Positions 1 to 6,040 of a stretch of DNA of 25,109 bases are shown piece by piece (the stretch's first letter is position 1; every line of letters starts with the position of its first letter). The position numbers and the translations under genes are program-made. Origin of the DNA: a virus; the IMG/VR virus record IMGVR_UViG_3300030406_004514, positions 1 through 25,109 of that record; one strand, 5' to 3'. The notes below the pieces were generated by a model, which did not search any database, was not told where the DNA came from, and saw nothing but the letters and a program-made list of their open reading frames with translations.

Positions 1-464
1 CCAGCTGGCCATAATACTAAAGTTCCTGCTACTGGCTTTAATGCTTTCTTTTGATATTTAAATTCGGTTTTACCGCCTTTATTTACATCGTTTAAATAAA
101 TCATCCATACCATAAACCTAGTCATAACATCTACATTTTTAGATTGACCTTGTTCAGTATGCCAATCTGTAAATCCACCCCCTGAAGAAGATCTTTGAAG
201 TTTCCAAGCTTTATGTAAATGTTTTTTTGTAGTAGGTTTATATTTAGAAGGGTTACTTAATAATGCTTCTTCTATTATTTCAACAGCAAAATCTAATGAT
301 TGAAATCTTTTAGGAAAAATACTTATATCATCTCTTTTACCATCTTTATCGATTCTTAAAGCATCATTAGGACCTTTATTTACTTTTTCATCTATAGCTT
401 TTACTATAGCTTTACAATCATCCTTTGATACAACGTTTGGTATAACTTCTATAAAATCAAGCAT
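1..464 (-). CDS. 2OG-Fe(II) oxygenase, prolyl-4-hydroxylase-like (partial, C-terminus beyond the left edge)
   Basis: This is an open frame of at least 154 codons that starts at ATG 464 and runs off the window. It carries the signature of Fe(II)/2-oxoglutarate dioxygenases of the prolyl-hydroxylase-like group. The motif WHTE gives an H-x-E iron pair (H102, E104), followed by GGKTEF (about 130-135) and a KPVAGTLVLWPA strand near the cut end. The second iron His and the 2OG-binding Arg/Lys would lie in the missing part. The start overlaps the stop of the preceding gene by 8 bp (ATGCTTGA). The substrate is unknown: such phage enzymes may hydroxylate proteins or nucleobases. The family call is fairly secure and the function is not. 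Confidence 0.75.
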   Translation of the reverse strand, partial: MLDFIEVIPNVVSKDDCKAIVKAIDEKVNKGPNDALRIDKDGKRDDISIFPKRFQSLDFAVEIIEEALLSNPSKYKPTTKKHLHKAWKLQRSSSGGGFTDWHTEQGQSKNVDVMTRFMVWMIYLNDVNKGGKTEFKYQKKALKPVAGTLVLWPA

Positions 465-1215
465 GGTAATCTAAAAAAGTATTTTCCATTATTTGACCAT
501 ATTTTTGTATATAAGACCATTGCACTCTATAATCAGGATGCATCTTTATTTCAAACCTATCTTCAAACCCTTCTATAGTTCTTATATCATCTAATAATAT
601 AGGTTCATAAGATCCATTTATATTTTTAGTTTGACCATAATATGAAGCTGTATGTTCACATCCATATTTTTTATAAAACTCTAATATATTCTTATAATTA
701 TCTATTACATAATTAACTGAGTTAAATTCATCAGAGTAATTATTCATATGAATATGATGTGCAACATAAAAATACCATGAATAAAATAACCATAAAGGAT
801 TTCTTTTATAAAAATAAAATATTTCTTTACTTGGAGTAATATTTAATCCTGTAAATTTTTTACAATGATACTCATAAGTCATATCTTGATATCTAGTTTG
901 CATTAACCTATAAGTACATGCAAGCTGATCCATTTCATTCTTATGAAGAATGCAAAAATTATATTTTAAAGGAAAGCTTGTAGACCAATTATGATCTTTA
1001 AACCATTCTTCAGGGAGTTCTTTATCTACAGATTCATTATAAAAAGCTCTATAACCTATTTCATCATTAGCAGGGTAAACTATTTCTTCAGGATTACTTT
1101 TTACTTTAACGTACTCGTTATTAAATCCCTCATGTAAGATGAGCCTTATAAACTTTCCGTACGCGCCGGGAGAGTACGATAATCTTATATTATTTAAAAT
1201 AGTGTTCTGTTCCAT
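457..1215 (-). CDS. Hypothetical protein, 252 aa
   Basis: I do not recognise this protein with certainty. It is rich in Tyr, Asn and aromatic residues, has no signal peptide or membrane segment, and contains a Trp/Phe/Tyr-rich patch near residues 140-152. The N-terminal stretch SPGAYGKFIRLIL faintly resembles the phosphate-binding start of some phage sulfotransferase-like proteins, but I see no firm motif. Its ATG lies inside the 3' end of the PP-loop gene (26 bp overlap) without a strong Shine-Dalgarno, which suggests translational coupling. It is the fifth member of the overlapping cassette at 1-2729. Confidence 0.6.
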   Translation of the reverse strand: MEQNTILNNIRLSYSPGAYGKFIRLILHEGFNNEYVKVKSNPEEIVYPANDEIGYRAFYNESVDKELPEEWFKDHNWSTSFPLKYNFCILHKNEMDQLACTYRLMQTRYQDMTYEYHCKKFTGLNITPSKEIFYFYKRNPLWLFYSWYFYVAHHIHMNNYSDEFNSVNYVIDNYKNILEFYKKYGCEHTASYYGQTKNINGSYEPILLDDIRTIEGFEDRFEIKMHPDYRVQWSYIQKYGQIMENTFLDYHA

Positions 1216-1858
1216 CAGCTTTAGCCACAGTCAATAGTTCCTTACATTTTTTACATTCAAGACAATGTATAGTAGTATCTCGTTCACATACAAAGACAGA
1301 TTGCTTCTCTTCTTCTGATAAACTTTGATACTGTTCAAGTTTAGTACTCCTATCTAATGGAGCTGAATATCTTAGAGGAATATTAAGCTCATTAGCTGCA
1401 TCTCTATAACCTACGTATTGATATTCACCATATGTATGTCTCGCGTCACCTAAGTTATCCCCACTCTCTAATAGAGACCCTCCATTATGTCCAAAGTAAA
1501 TATTATGGATATATGGATTATTAATTATAAACTGAAAGGCAACTGCTGCCCATAATTGCTGATTAGGAGGGTAGCCTGACTTATTAAAATTCTTTTTCCA
1601 GAAATCAATAGTAGGTCCTTTATCAATTACCCATCCATTATCCCAGTTCATATTAATTCTAACTGTTACAATCTTTACTCCGAAAAGTTTCTCTTTAAGA
1701 TGTAAGCATTTAGATTCACCTGGAACGCTTAGTACATGAAAACAAAAAGGCTTTTCTTTTCTTTTTACCAAGTACTTTACAAGAGCAGTTGATTCAACTC
1801 CTCCTGAAAAAGGAACAACGCAAGTATAGTTATTCGATTGTGGTCCAAGCTCTTTCAT
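1190..1858 (-). CDS. PP-loop ATPase, QueC/ExsB-like (second QueC-type protein in the window)
   Basis: The N-terminus has the ATP-pyrophosphatase loop SGGVES (residues 18-23). The C-terminus has a zinc-ligand quartet C191-x7-C199-x2-C202-x2-C205. The true QueC encoded at 16632-17396 has the same arrangement (C-x8-C-x2-C-x2-C). This makes it a QueC/ExsB-superfamily adenylating enzyme rather than a generic PP-loop protein. It is shorter (222 aa) and clearly diverged, and it sits outside the queuosine-type cluster, beside DUF2061, a nucleotidyltransferase and a kinase. It probably adenylates a carboxylate or thiol substrate that I cannot name. Its ATG is inside the end of the DUF2061 gene (29 bp overlap). 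Confidence 0.75.
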   Translation of the reverse strand: MKELGPQSNNYTCVVPFSGGVESTALVKYLVKRKEKPFCFHVLSVPGESKCLHLKEKLFGVKIVTVRINMNWDNGWVIDKGPTIDFWKKNFNKSGYPPNQQLWAAVAFQFIINNPYIHNIYFGHNGGSLLESGDNLGDARHTYGEYQYVGYRDAANELNIPLRYSAPLDRSTKLEQYQSLSEEEKQSVFVCERDTTIHCLECKKCKELLTVAKADGTEHYFK

Positions 1859-2021
1859 GTATAAAATATATTACCATTTTAGCTATAAATTCTGCTAAGC
1901 CTATGCTTAAAGCTACAGTAACATCTCCTACAAATATATATGCTATTATAATAGTAGTTAAAGTAGCTATAGCTCTCCATGAAAAAGTTTTAAGAATGCT
2001 TTTTTTAATCGAGTCCTTCAT
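1830..2021 (-). CDS. DUF2061 small membrane protein
   Basis: This 63-aa protein matches the DUF2061 pattern: SWRAIATLTT, a hydrophobic strand with GDVTVALSIGLAE, then KMVIYFIHERAW near the C-terminus. I see two hydrophobic stretches (about 17-32 and 36-52), so it is likely an inner-membrane protein. DUF2061 members in bacteria are often found near sulfate-activation genes, as I recall, but the biochemical role is unknown. It overlaps the upstream nucleotidyltransferase by 17 bp and the downstream PP-loop gene by 29 bp, so all three are probably translated as a coupled unit. Confidence 0.82.
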   Translation of the reverse strand: MKDSIKKSILKTFSWRAIATLTTIIIAYIFVGDVTVALSIGLAEFIAKMVIYFIHERAWTTIE

Positions 2022-2400
2022 CGTCTAAATTAGTTTCAAATTCCTTTTGGTTCATCTTTTCTCTTATATTAGTAGCAGAAATATTTTCTATATCTTGTTC
2101 AAATTCTTCTTTTTGTATTTTATATCCAACATCTCTTCCATAAGTAATATGAGTAATGTTAGGAACAAAAATAATAGTAAACTCTTTATTCCAAGTATAG
2201 CCTTCGTTCTGCAAAGCTTCAATAATGAAACCCATTCTCTCTTCTTGAGTCCATGGGTTATTCTGAGAACCGTCTTCTGATCTTAAAAGTATAACTACTT
2301 GGCCAGTTGCGGCAAGCGCTCGTTTAAATAACGCAGTATGTCCTTCGTGCCAGGGTTGAAACCTTCCAAGGAGCTGCGTAGTTGGTTGAGTCCAATCCAT
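2005..2400 (-). CDS. Nucleotidyltransferase, NadM/NMNAT-like (HxGH superfamily)
   Basis: The start of the protein reads GRFQPWHEGH (residues 12-21), the phosphate-binding motif typical of NadM/NadR-type nicotinamide-nucleotide adenylyltransferases. ISATNIREKM near the C-terminus corresponds to the ISxTxIR motif. PWTQEER in the middle resembles the P-F/W-T-x-x-E-R element of the same family. At 131 aa it is shorter than usual NadM (about 170). Expected chemistry is transfer of AMP or CMP from a nucleotide triphosphate to a phosphorylated acceptor; NMN is plausible but not shown. The ATG at 2400 lies 106 bp inside the kinase gene, and no later start would keep the motif. Confidence 0.75.
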   Translation of the reverse strand: MDWTQPTTQLLGRFQPWHEGHTALFKRALAATGQVVILLRSEDGSQNNPWTQEERMGFIIEALQNEGYTWNKEFTIIFVPNITHITYGRDVGYKIQKEEFEQDIENISATNIREKMNQKEFETNLDDEGLD

Positions 2401-2729
2401 TCTGATATCCTCAAATCATAATTTAAAGGTCGCTCAAATACTTTATTAGTATCCTCAAAGCGTCCTTTACTTATAGTATCCATAAAAATACTATAATCAG
2501 GTTGTAGCATTTCTCTGAAGTCTTGCAATGGACATACAAAATCTAATATGCCCCATTGTTGACTCATTCTCCATGCCTGTCTCATTCTTCCTGATTCGGA
2601 AAAATCCCAATCATCATAATGCTCTCTTACTGTGTCTGCATTAAAATGAGGTAGTAGAAAGTGATAAGCTAACTCTCTTGCTAACGTTGTCTTACCAGAT
2701 CCTGGTAAGCCGAATATTAAAATTTTCAT
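2295..2729 (-). CDS. P-loop kinase, adenylylsulfate-kinase-like
   Basis: Residues 6-14 (GLPGSGKTT) form a Walker A loop. The segment NADTVREHYDDWDFS followed by GRMRQAWRM resembles the substrate region of APS kinases (DGDNVR...DLGFS...R). At 144 aa it is short for CysC (about 200 aa). It may phosphorylate a small molecule; APS is one candidate, but the family also includes unrelated nucleoside and sugar kinases. It starts one base into the gp41 stop (TAATG) and its last 35 codons overlap the nucleotidyltransferase gene in another frame. The kinase plus HxGH nucleotidyltransferase pairing recalls, without proving, a two-step activation pathway. Confidence 0.7.
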   Translation of the reverse strand: MKILIFGLPGSGKTTLARELAYHFLLPHFNADTVREHYDDWDFSESGRMRQAWRMSQQWGILDFVCPLQDFREMLQPDYSIFMDTISKGRFEDTNKVFERPLNYDLRISEWIGLNQLRSSLEGFNPGTKDILRYLNERLPQLAK

Positions 2730-4099
2730 TAAATAAATTCATTAAACTTACTAGATAAGTTTTCGCCCGATTTAGAATTATCAAAGACGGGCGTATCTTC
2801 AATAATATCTTCTTGAGCAGTCTGCTCAACATCATACATCTTCATCTTAGATCTATCTACTCCTACTACAAATCTTCTATTCCAGTTAGGATCAGAATAT
2901 CTATTCTTTAGCTGCTTAACTAATATCTGAGCTAGGTCTTCTAGTTCTTCAGAGCTTATCAAAGCAAACATAAAGTCAGCAGTAGCAGGTAGACCAAACG
3001 ATTCAGAAGTATCTTCTAAACCAATATCAGTACTACTATATCCAGACCTAGTAGTCTGAGTAGCACTAACAATAGGTACATTAAATTCAACTGCTAATCC
3101 TCTAAGTTCTTCAGCTATAGATTTTACTATAGTATATGAATTAGCAGAAGCACCTCTTATTCTATGACTCATCATCAAGTTAAGATAATCAACATAGATA
3201 ATATCAGGTATAAATTGTTTCTTTATTTTTAGTTCTTGCAATAGATGCCTAAAGTGACCAGTATGAGCTGACGCAGTAGGATATTCTTTTATAATTAACT
3301 TACCAGGTGTCTTAGAAGATACTCTGTTCATCTTCTTTTCGTACGCTTCCTTCGGAAGCATTTTCAGTTCATCGATAGTAGTATTAAGTAAGTTAGCATC
3401 TACTCTTTCAGCTATTCTTTCTTCAGCCATCTCTAAAGTTATATACAATACATTATGACCTTGAGTTAAGTTACCAGCAGAGCAATGACACATAAACATA
3501 GACTTACCTACACCAGTACCAGCTAGAGCTATATTAAGAGTCTTTTTAGATAGACCACCTTTAGTTATTCTATTAAAGTAATCTAGATCGAAAGGTATCT
3601 TTACTTCTTTACGTTTATAAAACTCAAACCTTTCGTCTGCATCTTCTAACCAATCATGCCCTATATGATTATCAAAGCTAACAGATAAAGCGTCAGACAA
3701 CATCTGAGGTAATGCTCCAGCATCTTCTTTACCTTTACCATCTATAATTTGAATACCATCCATGATAGCATTATAGATAGCTTTATCCTGACAGAACTTC
3801 TCAGTCTGATCTAACAACCATTCGTTATTAGATACTTCAGTATTAGCAGGATTAAATTCGTTTATTTGATTTACAGCTGCTTCAGCTTGATCGTCAGATA
3901 AGCCACCAGCATTATTTAACTCTATAACAAGAGCTTCTTGAGAAGGGCATTCATTATAATCTAAATGATAGGCTTTTATAAGATTATATATTTTTTTATC
4001 AACTATATCAGAGAAATATCTTTCGTCTAGAAAAGGTAATACCTTTCTAGTATATTCATCATTAAAAATTAAATTACTTAATATAGTTTTTTCTATCAT
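2729..4099 (-). CDS. 41: Replicative DNA helicase gp41 (DnaB-like)
   Basis: This 456-aa protein is close in length to T4 gp41 (475 aa). It has the DnaB-type layout: a helical N-terminal domain, then a RecA-like ATPase with Walker A AGTGVGKSMF (about residue 195), Walker B IIYVDYLNL, and SATQTTRSGY plus ETSESFGLPATADF as later helicase motifs. It would unwind the fork 5'-3' as a hexamer with the phage primase. The gene follows uvsX and a 2OG oxygenase, whose stop it overlaps by 4 bp. The start at ATG 4099 is the first in frame after that overlap. Confidence 0.93.
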   Translation of the reverse strand: MIEKTILSNLIFNDEYTRKVLPFLDERYFSDIVDKKIYNLIKAYHLDYNECPSQEALVIELNNAGGLSDDQAEAAVNQINEFNPANTEVSNNEWLLDQTEKFCQDKAIYNAIMDGIQIIDGKGKEDAGALPQMLSDALSVSFDNHIGHDWLEDADERFEFYKRKEVKIPFDLDYFNRITKGGLSKKTLNIALAGTGVGKSMFMCHCSAGNLTQGHNVLYITLEMAEERIAERVDANLLNTTIDELKMLPKEAYEKKMNRVSSKTPGKLIIKEYPTASAHTGHFRHLLQELKIKKQFIPDIIYVDYLNLMMSHRIRGASANSYTIVKSIAEELRGLAVEFNVPIVSATQTTRSGYSSTDIGLEDTSESFGLPATADFMFALISSEELEDLAQILVKQLKNRYSDPNWNRRFVVGVDRSKMKMYDVEQTAQEDIIEDTPVFDNSKSGENLSSKFNEFI

Positions 4100-4701
4100 C
4101 TTTTCACACTTATATTAAATGATAACGTAACGCGTTCATTATTGCAAGCTTTTTGTTCTGGTACAGTATGTTCTACCCATCCAGGCCATATTAGTATATC
4201 ACCATTATCAGGTCTAAAAGAAAGTTCTTGAGCCCATCTTCCTCTCAAGTCACCGTCACCACTCCAAGCTTTTATCAAAGGATATAGAGGACTCTTTATA
4301 CGATAAGGAGAAGACTGATCATCAAGATTAATAAAAATAGTACCAGATAGGAAGCTTCTTCCGTGGTCATGCCAGCAATGATGAATTCCCTCATCATATA
4401 CGTTATACCAGACTTGAATAAATCTACGATTGAGTCTATACAAGTCTTTATTAGGTCCATCAGGGTCGATAATACAGGCGTCAATGTAGCTTTGACTGTA
4501 TCGTAAAATTGTGTCAAGTATTTCATCATGATTAGTTAGTATCTGTAAGTTACTTGTTTCAGGATCATCATCGTAAAACGAAGTGTATGCATGTTTATCA
4601 TCACCTTTTGCTTTACGATGTTCTAAAACTTCTTTAAGTATCTGCTGTATCGGAAGATTCGTCTTCTCGTGCAGCATCGGAATCGGGAATAGATTCTTCA
4701 T
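4096..4701 (-). CDS. 2OG-Fe(II) oxygenase (marine T4-like type)
   Basis: The N-terminal LFPIP followed by the core HCWHDHGRSFLSGTIFIN and PGWVEHTVPEQ is the pattern of the putative 2OG-Fe(II) oxygenase family common in cyanophages and other marine T4-like phages. H111/H113 and H178 are likely iron ligands and R190 (in ERVTLSFN) is the 2-oxoglutarate ligand. The substrate is unknown. It lies between uvsX and gp41. Its first 68 bp overlap the acidic tail of UvsX in another frame. I keep the ATG at 4701 because LFPIP starts at residue 4 and is normally N-terminal in this family. Confidence 0.83.
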   Translation of the reverse strand: MKNLFPIPMLHEKTNLPIQQILKEVLEHRKAKGDDKHAYTSFYDDDPETSNLQILTNHDEILDTILRYSQSYIDACIIDPDGPNKDLYRLNRRFIQVWYNVYDEGIHHCWHDHGRSFLSGTIFINLDDQSSPYRIKSPLYPLIKAWSGDGDLRGRWAQELSFRPDNGDILIWPGWVEHTVPEQKACNNERVTLSFNISVKR

Positions 4702-5722
4702 CTTCGTTTATTCCATACATATATTCATTCTTAGCAGCTTCATCTAGCTTATTTAAGAACTCATTAGTGAAATATTTCTCAGGGTCTTTATATACTGCTT
4801 TAGCAAATACTTTAGTTCCATCAGGCATCTCTACTCTAGTAGAAACCTTTTTCACTAGTCCATATCTTTCAGCTAAGTCTAGCAGTCCATAGTATCTATC
4901 TAAGCCATGCTCAAAAGATAGTTTAACTTCTACCTCTTTTCCTTCTTTAGATAGCCTTGACTTAAACATCTTAGCTTTAATAATATTACCAACAAGCTCA
5001 GTACCTTCTCTATCTTTCTTCTTACCTAACATTACAATAGTAGAAGCAGCATACTTAAGACCAGAACCACCACCTATTTCTTTCATAGGTATATAAGAAC
5101 CAACTACGTCATAAACGTGATTAGTTACTAACATAGGTATCTGAGCCTTAGCAAGCTTTAAAGTAAGTACTCTAAAAGTAGCCTTAATTACTTGAGCTTT
5201 AGTCATATCTCTTGTTTCTTTACCGTCAGCGGTATCTTCCATCTCTTTAGTAGTAGATAAAAGACCAAGAGAGTCTAGAACAAACATCATAGGCGGACGT
5301 CTGTCTTCAGGGTTTTTAGTATAGGCATCAATCATTCTTAGAGCATGAGTTCTAAAACCTTGAATAGTTTCAGGTTCAGCCAATATTACTCTAGTAGTAT
5401 CAATACCTCTTTGTTCCATCATATCTTTAGTAACAGCAGCTTCAGTATCATAATAAACAACACCAGCATCAGGATTATTTTTTAAGTACTTTTGAATTAC
5501 GCCAAGTACAAAAAAAGTTTTACCAGTAGCTGATTCACCAGCAAAAGCAGTTACTTTATTATTAGGAACACCACCGTAGATAGAACCAGACAAAGCAGCA
5601 TTAAGCATATAACTACCTGTATCGATAGTTCCTGAATACTCAGAACTACCTTCACCATCAGCTATAATGCTGGTATCTTCGTCTTTTATATCTTCGATTA
5701 GATTACGAAAAAATTCACTCAT
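4634..5722 (-). CDS. uvsX: Recombinase UvsX (RecA-like)
   Basis: This 362-aa RecA-family protein has Walker A GESATGKTF (residues 63-71), Walker B MMFVLDSLGLL, and ends in a strongly acidic tail (DEESIPDSDAAREDESSD), as in T4 UvsX (391 aa). It would coat ssDNA and drive strand exchange for recombination-dependent replication. A near-ideal sigma70-type promoter lies just upstream, and the ATG at 5722 is preceded by GGAG inside a 5'-terminal hairpin. The acidic-tail codons also encode the N-terminus of the next gene. Confidence 0.95.
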   Translation of the reverse strand: MSEFFRNLIEDIKDEDTSIIADGEGSSEYSGTIDTGSYMLNAALSGSIYGGVPNNKVTAFAGESATGKTFFVLGVIQKYLKNNPDAGVVYYDTEAAVTKDMMEQRGIDTTRVILAEPETIQGFRTHALRMIDAYTKNPEDRRPPMMFVLDSLGLLSTTKEMEDTADGKETRDMTKAQVIKATFRVLTLKLAKAQIPMLVTNHVYDVVGSYIPMKEIGGGSGLKYAASTIVMLGKKKDREGTELVGNIIKAKMFKSRLSKEGKEVEVKLSFEHGLDRYYGLLDLAERYGLVKKVSTRVEMPDGTKVFAKAVYKDPEKYFTNEFLNKLDEAAKNEYMYGINEDEESIPDSDAAREDESSDTADT

Positions 5723-5726
5723 AATT

Positions 5727-5740
5727 ATTCTCCAGAGAAT
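5727..5740 (-). promoter_or_regulatory. 5'-leader hairpin of uvsX containing the ribosome-binding site
   Basis: On the minus strand ATTCTC-TG-GAGAAT is a perfect 6-bp inverted repeat (5 bp with a CTGG loop if the loop is opened). The predicted transcription start from the promoter at 5746-5774 falls at its first bases, so the mRNA would begin with this hairpin. The GGAG ribosome-binding site sits in the loop and right arm, five bases before the ATG context. It could stabilise the mRNA 5' end or tune initiation. The structure is seen; its role is inferred. Confidence 0.5.
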
Positions 5741-5745
5741 ATTAT

Positions 5746-5774
5746 ATTATATACTATTTTAAGGTCTAAGTCAA
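5746..5774 (-). promoter_or_regulatory. Sigma70-type promoter of uvsX
   Basis: TTGACT (5774-5769) and TATAAT (5751-5746) are separated by exactly 17 bp. The TGA inside TTGACT is the stop codon of the preceding small gene. The expected start is near 5739, giving a leader of about 17 nt before the uvsX ATG. Confidence 0.8.
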
Positions 5775-6040
5775 CCTTTATATACTTTATCCAATGCGTC
5801 ACTAAACTCTTCTATCTTATCTAACCTATTAGGCCAGTAGATGTAATCTTTTGATGGATTCTTTTTCAAGTTATTAAGTAATGGTTGTACCATATTATAT
5901 AAACTATTGAATCTATCTTCAAGATCTGAAGCTGTAGACGAAGCAACTTTTACTTCATCTTTTGCAGCTTGAACTACTTCTAGTTCGTCAGCGTCCATTG
6001 CACTAAAGCCAAAATCGAAATTGAAATCTGTATTAGCCAA
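5771..6040 (-). CDS. Conserved small phage protein between gp43 and UvsX
   Basis: This 89-aa acidic, mostly helical protein has no membrane segment. Its N-terminus is ANTDFNFDFGFSAMDADELE, and its C-terminal half contains YIYWPNRLDKIEEF. I recall similar small proteins of unknown function at the same place in marine T4-like phages, but I cannot name it. I accept a TTG start at 6040 because GGAGG sits six bases upstream, inside the last codons of gp43. The next ATG (5998) would remove the conserved-looking FNFDFGF segment. The stop TGA lies in the -35 box of the uvsX promoter. Confidence 0.8.
   Translation of the reverse strand: MANTDFNFDFGFSAMDADELEVVQAAKDEVKVASSTASDLEDRFNSLYNMVQPLLNNLKKNPSKDYIYWPNRLDKIEEFSDALDKVYKG

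Noticed and set aside
1789-2280. Two plus-strand frames (1789-2028 and 2047-2280)
   Set aside because: They are antisense shadows of the PP-loop, DUF2061 and nucleotidyltransferase genes, which have family motifs.
4296-4529. A 77-codon minus-strand frame with a strongly hydrophobic C-terminus, holin-like at first sight
   Set aside because: It lies entirely inside the 2OG oxygenase gene, has no ribosome-binding site, and its hydrophobic run is explained by the other frame of Asp/Glu/Asn-coding AT-rich codons.
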